NCBI RefSeq assembly: GCF_028389875.1
Contig: NC_084667.1
Coordinates: forward strand, 58,196,570-58,260,569
Reading direction: 5' to 3'
Source: Rhea pennata
Taxonomy: Eukaryota > Chordata > Aves > Rheiformes > Rheidae
Length of the DNA stretch: 64,000 nucleotides
In this document: positions 9,631 through 23,367 of the stretch, in pieces
Layout of the letters: each line of letters opens with the position of its first letter
Numbering within the stretch: position 1 is the first letter of the stretch
Translations under genes and position numbers: made by a program
Notes under the pieces: model-generated
Seen by the model: only the letters and a program-made list of their open reading frames with translations
What the model was told of the DNA's origin: nothing
The model's database searches: none

Positions 9631-11660
9631 GAAACTTACACAGCTTTTTTGTATAAATAAATAAGGCAATGCAGGCTTCCAGAGAACTGCTGCCTTCTGA
9701 TTTGAATCTACTGAGAAAGAGAGTGAACCTATAGTTAAGTAAGGAGAAACTAAACTGTAATAGAATGAGATGTGGTTGCTTTACTTAAGTATGTAATTAT
9801 TCTTGACTGCACTGAGTATCATTGGGCTTTCCCTTTCATTCCTTCTCAACTTTGGATTTAAGACTAGATGTGTATAATGACCTCTTGTTAAGAGAATTAA
9901 TTCATGGTGACTTTCTATGAACTCAGCTGATCTAGGACAGCTGAAGATGATGGTCTTGCAGTGTAGCATCCTTATGGCACTGTGCTCTTATCTCCCTCTT
10001 GCTGGCTTTGGCACTACTCAGCCTCTGGTTGAGCCAGTCCAGCTTGCTAAACCAGCAGCAAAATACTCACATTTTTCAGGGTGGATTTTCGCTCAGTTTG
10101 GTGGGCCCAACTGTCTCACGTAGGGTTTAGAAATGGCAAGGACAGTCAGCACAAAGAAGGGGTTTGGGAAAGCGAACAAGACCGCCCCATTCCATGGCAG
10201 TAAGCCGCCAGAGCTGTTTGCCTTATGAAGTGTCATCAGAAAAAAGTCACTACATCCACTTCGACCTTAAGTAAGATTCAGTGATCTGTTCTTTGTGGAT
10301 TGTTGACTTAATTTTACTTAAGAGAGTTTTAGGTGGTAGGGGAAACTTTTTTATTTTTTTATTTTTATTTTTTTTAGGCGTTTACTTTTTCATGGAGTAG
10401 GGAGTATAAGGTAATCATATGGAAGTTATTACTCAAACTATAATATAGTGATGCTTTGGAGGGGATCTCTTTCCGTGCAGCCCCAAATCAGGAGTGAGGG
10501 CTATAACTTGATTTTTGCATATGAGACAGTCTTGGTATACTTAAATGTGGTTTCTGGCTGGCTTTGCAAAGTGATTTATTAGTTGATTCATTAGGCTTGA
10601 AAAGGAGAGGGCTATCTCATCTTCCTTGCCTTAGAATTAACTGACAACATGAACTTTCTAGATTGCTGCTGACACTGTCATAAATCTGCTTCCTTTTCTG
10701 CTAGGAAGCTAGTGCATTTTGCTTTAAAAAAGTTTGTATATGCTAATTAGTGCATTCTCTCTGCTTCTTGAAAGAGTTTCTGGACAAATTAATTTGCAGC
10801 TGTGACTGCGATATGTAATGGTACGTATTAGCAGTAGTGTTACATAGTACTCGGTCTTAATTTTTATTTAACTTACAAATTTGAATGTGTAAGTTTAACT
10901 TAGTGTACTGTATTACAATTTTTGCATTCTATTTAAATTCTGCCCACCATATCTCTTTGTTAACATGTGGCAGATTTTCCCAACACTGGTTATTTTATCT
11001 CTGAAACCTCCTTTTTGCCCCCAAAAGTAAAATAAAATAAATAAAAAGGTTTTGCCTTAAGTTGTACTTTTTTTCTGCAACTAGCTAAAGCAGCATGAAC
11101 TAAGCTTCAGCAGTCCTTTAGTAACTATACAGTATTATAATATAGTGTAATGGTGTTGTAGAAGCATATGTAGGTAAGAAATTCAGGTTGAGGGTGGCAG
11201 GGAGAACAGAATCTCTCTCTCTCTCTTGTGGTGAGCAAGGGACTTGGAGGTAATCATATTTGAACTAAGATGCAGATAGTCTCATACCTCAACTTCTCTT
11301 TTTAAAAGTTATCATACTGATAGTTCATTGTTATCAGTAAAAATACTGATGACATACAGGATTCCTTCCTTTACAATTCTCTGAATTAGCATTTTTATGT
11401 CTGGCTTGATACTGCAATCTCAGTTGAGAAGTGTTCTGTAGACTGTTCCTCTTGGATCTTGTCTCAACAGAATGATAATGGGTGGTGTTTATTACTGTGC
11501 TTAATGTATTGCCCTGGGAAGAGTCTGTGAGACAATTCTAGGTTGAAGCTGGAATCTGGTGGACAGCAGTCAGGTTTTTCTTGAGATGTAATGGGGAGGT
11601 GAGTGGGAGGTGAGTTAGTATTTCTCTGTGTTTAGAGATCACTAAGCTGTGTTAGGCCTC

Positions 11661-11683
11661 AAAAAAAAAAAAAAAAAAAAAAA
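11661..11683 (+). repeat. Poly-A tract (23 A)
   Basis: Uninterrupted A run. No retroposed body or clear target-site duplication was found beside it. Confidence 0.95.
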
Positions 11684-12019
11684 GCAACCCACATTTCGGT
11701 AGCATATACGAGCTATAAAAATATTGATCTATAAAGATATTCAAAGACTTGCTTGTTCTGAAGCAGAGTAAAGTATGCCTACATAATTTTGACCAGTTCT
11801 TAAAACTGGAGTAACAAGACTTCTACGGTGTACATAAATAACTTGTTTTTATGCTTGATTTTCATTGGATTCCCTAATATCTAACTGAACTGGGTGGGTG
11901 GTAGTGAGGAGTAAGATGTTTACTGTTATCTACTGTGGATTTAGAGAACAGTTGACTATTGCCTTTTTTTTTCTTTTTTTAAATGCTTTTACATATTTGA
12001 AAACTTGTTAGTTTGTCCT

Positions 12020-12800
12020 CTCATTTTCCCTGAAATAAAGATGCCTAGTTCTTTTAACTCTTCTCTGCAGATCATCACTTCTGAATGTCTGATTGTTCTT
12101 GTCAATATTAGCTTCAGTTAACTTGCATTTTCACTTGCAGTACCTAAGCTAGATACAGTACTTTTGTCATGACTTCAGTGAAGAATAAAGGAGAATAATT
12201 GCCTACTATGTCTATCTTGCTAACATATTGCAAAATTTGACATTTTTGAATCCTCCTCATAGTGTTGACTCATTTGATTTGTTTCCTATCATGTTGCTAT
12301 TTTTCTCCATTTTATCTGTGCTGTTTTGTTTGTAAAATTGCCAAGTAGCATTTGTATTCAATTTTATTCAATTAAGTTTGAGTGTTTTTATTTCCAACAC
12401 TGTTCTGAATACTGTAAATAACTTTTCCAATCTTGATGTCCTTAACTGATTTGAAGTATATTCTCATCTGTTATCAAAAATATCTCATAAAACTTAAAAC
12501 CCATAGTTACTGAGCTTGCGTATAGGTGTGCCACATCACGTGGGACTTAATAAAAGCCTTATTAATGTCAAGGCATTGTATTTGCTGCTGAACCTTTTCC
12601 TTAATCCAGTTATTTGTTAGAAGACAGATTGTTTTGATGCTTGCTTTTGGCAAATTCACCTTGAGTGGTTTTTTTCCCCCTCTACTGTCTAAGTCCTTAC
12701 AGACTGATTCGTTTCAGTGGTTTTGATACCAAAGAAAGGTTGACTGCTATGATTGTCTAATTCTACTATAAGGTGCTCTGCATTGGAGTGTTTGTTTATA
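12020..12800 (-). mobile_element. Ancient CR1/L3-type LINE, 3' part, antisense to WDR20
   Basis: The plus strand reads like the reverse complement of the 3' coding part of an old CR1-clade LINE. Diagnostic stretches, diverged but in the expected order, include CTTTTGTCATGACTTCAGTG with GAATAATTGCCTACTATGTC, GTTGACTCATTTGATTTG, ATTTGTATTCAATTTTATTC, and AAAAGCCTTATTAATGTCAA followed by a CCAGTTAT block. The element is thus on the minus strand with its 3' end near 12,020. It has many indels and no usable open frame. Exact ends need alignment. Confidence 0.7.
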
Positions 12801-15776
12801 CCAGAATCAAAATATCAGTGTTACTGCCAAAGAGATGACCTGCAAAGCTGGCTGTGTAGAAGTACTGCAGCAAAGACATCAAAACTTTCCTCAGAGGTAT
12901 CTGGTGCCTGCAACTGGGAAGATACTCTTTTTCTGTGCTATAGGCATTTGCATAGTCCTCACTTGTTCAGATATCCTGGATGTGACATTCTGTAACCTAT
13001 TTTGGCCCTTCTAGAAGGGATGATACATTTTTTCCCCCCAAGGAATTCCTTAATTTCTTTGCAAGGAATTTCCTTTCTGTTTTGTTAGATTCTATTTTGT
13101 TAGAAGCACTCTTAGATTGGGACTGGATTTACCAGCCCTGTGGTAGGTGGTAATGTGGCTGAATCAGCAGTACTTTACTTGTTTATTCATACTCATGAAG
13201 GTGTTTGAAAAGCTTTTGGAAACTTGTTTCAAGTCTTTAAAGGATGGATATACTTAAGAACTTGAGTTTTATGATGTATATAGATGATTTCTTTCCTAAT
13301 TCTAGCTGGGCCCTATTAAGGACTATCATGACATGTTACAAAATGCACCTGTAGAATATACTGAAGGCTCTTTCTTGTAACTTTTTTTTTTCCTTCAATG
13401 ACAGACAAAGGAAATGGTGAAAAGGTAGTATAGATTACAGCAATATAGGGAAGTTTGAGTTTAACATTTTGTTATGAGGCTGATAGAGCTGAGTTGTGGC
13501 TAGCTGAGCAAGAGGAACTCTGAAGAATGAAAAGTTGTTTAAAAATGATGAGATGTTAAATATCTTACTTTATTCTCTTCTCCAGTATTTCCACTTGATG
13601 AAGCTTAGAAAATGGTTGTTCTTTGGGAGTTGCTTCTAGGTTTGAGGATATTGGTATTTAGTGCTTTTTACTTTTTCTAGCCTGTGCTTCAAGCCTACAT
13701 CACAACTGTCTGACTTCAGTAAGCTTTGCAGTGCATCCCTTGAAGGACTGCTCTCAGGGTAATGACAATGTATTTCTTGTATTCATGGCTGCCTGTTTGG
13801 CTGGCATGTTTCAGAAAGAGTACTAAGCTATGCTGATCAAATCCAAAAAAATGGTAGATGGTATTTTACATGTACTATTTTACTGGTCACTGCGGGTAGA
13901 ATTTTTCATTGTTGTTTTGTGTTAAAATATATTTGTTGTAATATTGCACTCATGAAGTCAGTTGGTGGAATTAATATAAAGCCATTGATTGTGAAGCTTT
14001 CTCTCGGCAAACTGACAAAATTCTAGTCATAATGTTTCACAGATACAAATAATGGCCATTTATGTGGCACAAACATTTCTGTGTCTGGGCCAGCTTTGTC
14101 AGAATATTTACAAAACGATTGTGCTATGTTCTTGAATAGCAAGGAGCTTGTACTATGCTTTGACATCTGGCAATCTGCAAAACTTATAAAGTACATTGGA
14201 GATGTTTCAAACTCAGTTTAGATGTTGCCTAGACCCATCTCTGAGGGGATTACAAGCCATAATTGTCATCTTTGATGTTCTAGAATAAAATGTAACACCT
14301 TACTTTGAAAAATTTTTGTAGTTCTCTGGCTAAAAGCAACCAACTGTAGTACTTTCTTTGGAATGATGTGTATCCAAAGGCCAGTCCTGACTATGAGTTG
14401 ACACGTTTAGACAAACTGCTATTTGAAAATGGTCAGGGAAAGTCAAAGCTTTTTGTCCTGTTAATACCTTCCTCCTTTAGAAAGCTTAAGGAAATGAAAC
14501 AGTAACATAACATTAAATGTAACAAGCTGTAAGATGAAGTAATCCTACTGTATCCTTCTAAGAAATGTAGTGTTTTTTTCCTTCCTCTGCCTCACCTCAC
14601 TTGTAAGTCCAAATGAATGTGCAGTCCCTCTTCTGAATCCCCTCGTGTTCTTATCCTCTATAACTAATATAAAGTCAATGATTTTGATTTTTTGGCTTCT
14701 GTTTAGCAGACAGTTGGTAGTTTGAATGTAGCCTTGTAGTCTTTGGGCAGGACCACCAGTCACTGCATCTTTTATATGATAGTGTCACAACTTGATGTTT
14801 GAGTTTTGCACTTTCCTTATTCAGTAACGCCCCTTCAAAAGGGTGTGAATGACAAATCTCTACTGATTTCAGTTTTGGTTTATCAACTTTAATAAATATT
14901 GAATTTCATGAGCTGTTAATAAAGCTCTCAGGTGGCCATAATGGTCAAAGAATACTTCTGATTTTTAGAACCTGTTCTGTTAAATCTACATGGGATTGGA
15001 AAGCAGCTGTATTGAACAGTTCTTGTTTTAATAAAGCCTAATTTTTGTACATCTAGAGAATATGAAGTACTCTGTTATACTAAATGCTAGTCTAAGCAAG
15101 AACCTTAACTTAAAATGCCCTGAGTAAGGAGAAAAACTGCATGAATGTTGGATGTTATGAACAAACTTCATTATCCCCAGTCTCTTAAGAATAGAAAATG
15201 CAATTATGATTCATCTATTCATCTACACTGGAAGTTTTCGAACACTTTGTCAGGAGAGTGATACTGCATAAAACTTTCAGAGTACTCCAGTTTATGGCCT
15301 TAGTACTCCCTCTCAACTAAAAGACGAGGAAGCAGTGAGAGCAGGACACTGAGTGGATGCCAATATATATTGAAACTATCTGGTAAAAATCCACAAGAGT
15401 CTTGTGAATTCAACTATTGTAATGATGCCTTAAGGACACTTTAGCCTGCACAAACAGTCACAAGGATAACTCAGTAAATGTCTTCTCATTCTGACTTACA
15501 AATGTAACCATGCTAGTAACAAATGTATGATCTTACAAGTCATAGCGTTGTCATATTTTTACCGTGACAGTTTATGCTTAGACTTTTTTGTCATAGTTTT
15601 TTGTAAGCAAGACTCCTCCAGAAGCTGTTCAAGTCTACTTTATATTTGAGGTGGGTGTTGGAGCGTTACCTTGGTACAAGTTTGAAGTTATAATTAAAAC
15701 TAAATTTTGACAGTTGTTATAAAATATTTGTTTGGTGCCTCATTTTTTTTTCTTAGTTGCTGTCCACAGTCTCACT

Positions 15777-15778
<2 letters not shown>

Positions 15779-15808
<30 letters not shown>
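15779..15808 (+). repeat. Poly-A tract (30 A)
   Basis: Uninterrupted A run in intron 1; no retroposed body recognised upstream. Confidence 0.95.
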
Positions 15809-15809
<1 letters not shown>

Positions 15810-18517
15810 CAATGAAATTTTTAAATTTTTAAGTCATGTTCATCACATCTAAGTATAGTTTAGGTGTTTGAATTTGCATAATTTAGTGATCTGAATGGCT
15901 TATGTTGCCTCTAAAATTAAATTCAACTTTAATAGTGTATTGTGAAGCCACATGCCTAGCTTGTCTTTTCCTTTGTATTCCCTCCTTTTTTCCCTAAAAG
16001 GATCTACATAGTAAACAGCTGGATGTGTTTCTGGACTCTTTTTTCTTTTTTTAATTATTTTTTAATTTTCAAATGAAAATCTTCTTGGAACCCCTACTGA
16101 ATTAACAAGTACTATGTTTGAACATTTTAATTGGGAGACTGGGCCAGAGACCATCAATAGCTAGCTGTTTACACTTTTGAGTGTTTATCCAAAGGGCCTT
16201 TCCTTAAAAAGTAATATATGAGCGCAGAATTATTTGCATGTTTATGCAATACCGGTTTTCAAGTTTGGTACCAAATATGCTGTAGAATGCAGTATTTCTT
16301 ATGTGTATTATAACTACAGCTTGTATTGTTTGTCTCAATATGTACCAAATCAAATTATTACTCCATTGCTTATAAATAAATCAAAAAAAAAAAAAGTGTC
16401 TGTTCAGTGTGAAGTATTAATCCAAGAGGATGTTTCTTCCAAAGCAGACTTGCAGAAATGCAATGTGGAGTTTGCAAAAGAGATACTTGGGTTGGCTAAA
16501 TATCTAGGGAATTAATACTGTTTAATAGCATTGGCTATATATCTCAACAGGAGACTACGGGCAAAATTTTGCTGCTGCTCTTAAATGTCTTGTGCTCTGT
16601 CTCTTTCCCAAATAAAACTATCCAGTTATAATTTAATGCATAAGGATGGCCTGTCTTTCTCACTTTCAGCAGTGAAGCTGTGTTCCTTTGTACAGAAAAA
16701 TTTATGGCTCTGAGTCACGGACAGTTAGCAAATACCTGCAAAGTTTTGAGAAACTGTTTTTTCTGGTTGAAGTTACTGTGCTTCTAACACAGTTGGCAGA
16801 ATAGACTTTACCTATAAATCAACTGCTCAAGCCTAGTTCTGTGTTTTAGCCAAAATGCAGTTTCTTCGTCTAACTTAATGCACTAGACTGAAGTGGGATG
16901 GTTAAGCATGAGCACATGCTGGCACTCTTGAAGCAGAGAGATAGGGCAGATAACTGTTCTGGACAACTCATACAAAAGTCTGATGAAGCCGCCTTTAGTG
17001 AGGCTTGAGATGATTCATGCTTTTTCTCATAGTGAGAGTTACGGTGTGCTTGCTGGCAATTAAGCTGCTGCAGGCAGTCTAGAGGCATGCTCCAACTCTG
17101 TGTTACACTATAGCAGTATTTATTGGTCTCCTTTCTGTCTCTCTGAGCAAGTTAACCCTTGTTGCAGCAACTGTTTGGCCAGCATTGTTCTGGTTGGTGT
17201 GAATGTTGGTTTTTGTTAGTCCTAAACTGAGAGAGGCTTTGCTGTACATAAAAGAGCAAGTTGAATGGGCAGGCCAGTCAGATCGGTGCTCTCAGAAGCC
17301 AAATCTTATGACACTAGGAACTGCTTTTGGCATGCTTTCTCTTCAGATATTTGGGAACCCCTGCTTCTTTTGCATCACATACTAATCAGTATATGTTCAG
17401 TAACTTGGACACTTCCAGTGCAAATTGATAGAAAGGAAAATTCAAATGTGGAAAATCTGTCGTTATATCAGTGCTGGTTAAAGACACGATTGGTTTTTGA
17501 TGCAGAAGTCCCTAATATAGATAGTATTATTATGCCAGGATCAATGAGTGGGATGATTTAGTAGCTGGTCTGGGTTCTGTTACTAGCCTAGCTGCATTCA
17601 GTTCCCTGCTCTGGTGTAGACTTCTGTTAAGACCTTTAGCAAATCACTTGAAATACAGACAGTTACTGAATCAGCAGGACAACTGCCTGCTGGCAGAGCA
17701 GTAGGTGACAACAGATAGGTTAGGCACTCCCTCTTACACTTCTGACCAAAATCTGTGTGAGGAAAGAAGCAATGTTATGTCATCATTTGGTAGATTAAAC
17801 ATTTTTAGTCCTTTAATGATCGGTCTTTAAGAAAGTGATTAATAGCAGTCAAAAGGATTTTCTTTGCATAGTATCTGTGCCTGTGAAACTGTCAGCTCTT
17901 ACTATTCCTTAAAGGATCTCTACCTTGCTTATTTTAAAATAAGGCTATTGGAAAACTTGTTCTGAAGTTGGGGAATGTACTATCTTTTGCTCTAAAACTA
18001 ACAAAACAGGATTCTAGTTTGCAAACTAGGTGATACCCTAGATTCTGTACATATGAGATTGTGGGAAAGTCTGGTTTTGTTGCAGTGTATGTAGGGATTT
18101 GATTCTCAGTATTTGTTTTCAAGTAGTCTATGCTCCTGTTTTTCCTCTGTATGAAGTATTTGTTCTGTAACTCTTTGTCTCACAGATTTGGGTTGTTATG
18201 AAATATCTTCAATCGAAGAAAGATGCATTGCAAATTAACCACTTTAGGAAAAGAATTTGGGCAAATGCATTCTTTAAAAATTTGTCTATTACCAAATATG
18301 ATTACAAAAAGCATAAACTAATGGGTCTCATTTTGGTGTTGGAGCATAGATTATGTGTTTGGTAGATAATTTATTCACATAACCTCTACAGAACTGTTCT
18401 AGGACTCCTGGAATAACAGCCAGTTACAGCTTATTTTTAGTACAAAAGTAATTTGGTCTCTATTCTAGTAATACTTTGTTAACATGCTACAACATGATGA
18501 AGTTAGTGGCTTAATAA

Positions 18518-18552
18518 AAATACTGCATCAAAAATGCTGCATCAAAAATGTC
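18518..18552 (+). repeat. Short tandem duplication
   Basis: The unit CTGCATCAAAAATG occurs twice in direct succession, the first copy preceded by AATA. Confidence 0.8.
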
Positions 18553-21500
18553 TGGCATTCCTGTGGAACTTGCAAAATATAACAGTAGACAGAAGATACA
18601 ATTTTGACTTTCTGGATGGACACGTTACTGTGTTTTGTTTGACTATTACTGAGCTGTGTAAGGAAATAAATATAAATTGATTAACAATTACTGCTATAGT
18701 GAAATGAGTTTCTATAGCAACAGTGTAACGCAGAGTACTATTATCTGTTACAGAAAAGCAGACTGAATAATTTTTTCCTACAAGCAGTGAATTCACTTTG
18801 AAATAAAACATTGCTTTGTTATAGCAACAGATAATCCTGAGCTCTTGTGCTTTTTTTCTTTTTAAAATAGCTTTTCCTCCTCTTATGTTCTGAAAGGAGA
18901 AGGGGAGAAGACCCTCCTTACTGCTGATCTGTACGCTATTTAGCATAATAGAGTTACACTGGATATGTCACTATGCAGTATGAATTTATACTTCATTTCT
19001 GCCCGTTGAGAAGACTGTAAGCAACTGTGAACTTACTCTAATTTGATAATGATAGTATGATACCTTGCAAATCCTAATGAAATAAATAGCTTATATTGCT
19101 TCTTTGCATCAACTAGTTTTGTTGTGTGTGTATGTCCAAAGTCTCAAAAAAAATTTTTTTATACTTGAGAATGGCATTAGAGAGGGATGTTCTACTTTAA
19201 GCTTCTCTGTTAAAATGGAGCCAAGTGTATTGTCAAGGGACTGCTTCTCTTCCCCGTTCCTCCCTCCCCCCTTAAAACACTTTTAAAGCTAACAACTTTT
19301 GAGTGTTCTTGTATCTTGGTATTTTTGAAGTTAAAACGGATGCGATACAAACAGCTTCAGTTATAAAGCTACAGTGGTCTTATCTTTGAACTTAATTTTG
19401 CTTAAAGTATTTTAAGAAAATCTTGATTTGGATTTATGATCACTTGAATGAAACAGCAAAAACAACTGTTCTGTGTCCAGCAAGCTGTTAAGCCATATAT
19501 ACGCAGTCTACCTCAAAGAAGTTTAAATCTGTTAATACTGATAGTTGGGCGTGTATTGTTAAACTGCCTTTATTTTGATTCTTTGAGAAAATTTGTACAA
19601 ACATTTTAGAGAAGAGAAGAATAAGGCTCAAAGCTAAAGTGAAAGTAATGACTTGGATCTGGGCTTTGAAGGTGTGACTGTCTGGAACAGCGGCCAGACG
19701 GGTCAGGTAACTTCTGTGTGTGCCTGGGGAGAAGAGGGACAAGTCGGAGAAGACACCATGATTAAGACATGCAGTGTTTTTGAGTTGCCCCATGTTTGGT
19801 GGGGGGCATCTAAGTAGCAGCCTACTTGCTCTAATTTAAGTGAGGGGTCACCTTTAATAGTTGTAATTTTCTAACCAGTTTTACTTAGAGGTGAGCCAAT
19901 TTAAACCATTTGCCAGTGAAAGTAACTAAGTGTTAACAGGTATCCCAACTGAGCCAGTGAACTGAATGAGCACGCTTGCTGAATTGTACCAGTATATGTT
20001 GTTTTTAGTAGGAATCCACTTGAGATTTACATACCTATTTTCTTTGGTTTGTTTCTTACGCCTGGTATGTATCTCACTTTTTTTCAGCTCATCTGTGCCA
20101 TGCCTTAAAATGCTAGCATTAAAAGCAAATGAGGAAGAACTAATTGTAAGTGTAGACAACTGTGACTAGACTGTTGACTTAAGAGGAAGTGAAAGGATCC
20201 ATTGGAGGAGCAAGAATGTGTTTGGAAAGATAACTATTACTATTTCACGATAGCAATATGAATCTGTTATAACCTGCTAGATTGTAACCCTTCAGAAAGG
20301 AGTTATGATTAGCTAAGCATAGATCTAAAGTGAGCCTTGCAGAACTTAGATTATGATGTAGTCAAGGAAAGATGCAGTTGTTACAGTACACTTAATTCTC
20401 TCAATTCTTCAAAACTGAAGAGACTAAAACATGCGCTTCAGTGCATGCCAAACTATGAAAGGTGATATATCTCTTTATATGGTGATAGTCCATAAGCAGT
20501 ATTACAGCATGAACTTCATTCAGCACATGCAGGTATTCAGTATGTTCTCTGCTATTCTGAAGTGAGTTGCTTTTTAATTCACCCTGTTTTTAACTGTGAA
20601 TATTTCTGCTAAAAACCCTCTGACTGCCTATGAGGCAGGCAGGTATTTTCTTCAGGCTTTTCCTCTATCATATTTAGGTAGAGAAAAAACATGCAACAGC
20701 ACTAGTCTTAAAAAAATAATAACAATAAAATAAAAAAAAATAAAAAACCCAACAGTGCTGAGTACATGAAAAAGGACTAGCAAGATTTATTTGTAATGGT
20801 ATCTGTAAATGGTTTATTTGATTGTAAATGTGTAAAACTGAGAAGAATTATCATCTGTTTAGTTTCTTTCACTTTTAGCTTTTGAAATTCTGAGAGAAGT
20901 AGTAATTTCTGTATTAGTTTTTTTTTTGGTATACAGTAAAGCATCATCTCTGCATTGTAGTCTGAGGAAAAGTATTAATGCATAATGCTTTTTATATAGG
21001 TAGTTTTATTTGAAGATCATATTTCTCAGCCTTATTAGTCTAATACTCTGGCAGTAAGGGAGAATTGGAACCATCATTATTTAGTTTAAAAATCTGCTGT
21101 CTGGATATTGAAGGCCCCTTCTGCGCTAATATCTCAAACATACGTCATTAATAGTATGTTCAAACATCATATATGTACTTGTTCAAACTGGCAGCTCTAG
21201 AGAAAACTGCCAAATATGGTAGAAATGCTCAAGTAGCCTGGTACAGTAAGTATTTTACCTGAGGGAGGTCTAGTACCTTAAACTCATTCTGTTCTAAAAT
21301 GAGAGAGAATCAAAACACTTAGTTCCCAATTTCTTTTTAATTTTTATTTATCTTCCTGACTACAGGAATTGTGACAGCTGCTGAAGGAGGACCTCTAATT
21401 GAGCTGCTCTTCTAGGAGTGTTTTTAGAAATGCTTAATGTTTTTATTGGTTACTTTTGGACCAAGTAGTAGAATCATATACAGACTCACAAAATTCTCTT

Positions 21501-23349
21501 AATGATTTTGGAAGACATCACTCTGTAATGAGAATATTTTATAAGGAGAAACAAGCTGATAACAGAATAATAGGTGAGTTGAAACTTCATTGGGGAAGCG
21601 TGTACGTGGATGGTTCTTGCTTCAGCCTGAGAACTTTTCAGATAGGATGATTACCAAGATGTAATGTTTATCACAAGCTGAGCTAGCTTGTGGTGCAGCT
21701 GTTGAGATGCAGGAGGTGAATGCAATTCTAAGATGTGTCAAATGAGGTTTACCAGTAGAAATAGCGGAGTGTCTTTAATATTGTATAAAATTATAGTTGC
21801 TCATTTTGATGAATGCAGATTCTCTAGGATTAGGAAAAGATGGCATCTAAGGTAGAGTTGGAGGAAGAAAAGTGTTTTTAAACTAGCCAAACAGAGCAAT
21901 TTCTTTCTTTCCTTTCATTCTCTGAATAGCTTAGGAGTGTGGAAAGTGTGAAGCACATACAAGAATAAACAGGTAAAAATTGGCCAGTAACATTGTTGCT
22001 TAAAGTAATTAAGAGCCTACAACTTATTGCAGACTAGGATACTATTCAGTGACAGTGCTGGCGGCATTTTGTGTTCTTTTTGGATAGTCCTGTCCAGTTA
22101 GCTCTGTAAGTGAATCTTACGTTGGTATGAGCACACATACAAAAATGCTATTCTTAAGTTAGTGCCTTTTTGGCAGTGTGTTTTGTCTGTATGTTGTTTA
22201 GGATTTCTGGGGAAACAACTTGAGTATTTTTAGGTTTGTCTGTGTTTGTTGATTCTTTTGCCATGAATTACAGGAAAGCTGCGACTTTTCGAGTACCTGA
22301 GGATAAGGTAGTGAATTGTGGGTGAATAGTGAAAACTTAACATGAGAAAAAATTAACCTATGTATGTAGTACAATGCTACTGGTTTACTGACTTCAGAGA
22401 AGCATTAGATGAACTTTTTGACTTGCATTCCTTGACAAGGTGGCAACTCCACCTGAAAGTGCCATGAAACACAGGTGAGATTTTGAGGTCGGAGGAGAAA
22501 CCAAGTTAGAGACAACCAGTGGTCCTACCCAAATGTTAGTTGTGTGATGAATTTGGTTGGGGAAAAGGCAGTAGTATGGGCTGTAAAACTGAGATACCGT
22601 GTTTGTTTTGTGGTAAGGGTGATGCCTCTGAAATTGTACAACAGATGTAGAAAAAGTTTCTACGATAGAAGTAGAATGCTGTGTGGCTGTAGCCGCAACT
22701 GGTTGCGATTTCAGAAGTATAATTTAGCTTCATTTAGGAATGCAGCTGGCTTGAGCAAATGCTTTCTTGTATTGTGATATGAATAGCATCAGTATTAAAG
22801 CTGTGAACTTGACACAGATTTCACAATTGTTGTTCTTGTGTTGACCACAGTATTGAACTGAGTGCCAATAACTTCTCTAAAATTTCTTCTCTGTCAGTAT
22901 GCAGATCTTGCTCCTTGAATTATGTAAACTAGTATTTAGAAGTATCATACTATTTTGAAGAGGTCAAGATAACTGTATTAAAATACTGGACTACTCTCTT
23001 TTTATTTTTTTTTTTTTTGTCTGTTAGTCTTTCAGATGCCTCTCTGTTAATTTCTCCTGTAAAGACAGAGCTGACACAAAACAAAAAGCTTGCATGAGAT
23101 TCAGAAGTATTTTTAGGCATGCTGAGAGCCAGTCATTTTCCCTCAAGTTGAGAAAGGGAGGAGAGAATAAATAGTACCCAAAAATGGGAGGGAAGGGAAG
23201 GAAATAAATAGTATAAAATTTTCCCTAGACGAGTGGAGGATGTTGCCAGATCTTCCATGAATCCCAATTTTGCAGAACTTGCTTGTAATTCAGAAAAATG
23301 CTGTTCTTTGACCAGCCCTGCTGTAAGCTGTTGCTAATGGTTGAACACT

Positions 23350-23367
23350 GTGCGTGTGTGTGTGTGT
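23350..23367 (+). repeat. (TG)n microsatellite
   Basis: TG dinucleotides with one TGCG interruption. Confidence 0.9.

Noticed and set aside
11661-15808. Long poly-A tracts as tails of processed pseudogenes
   Set aside because: No recognisable transcript body or target-site duplication beside the tracts; treated as simple repeats.
18542-18946. 134-codon minus-strand open frame in intron 1
   Set aside because: AT-rich codons, no conserved motif, no neighbouring exon signals.
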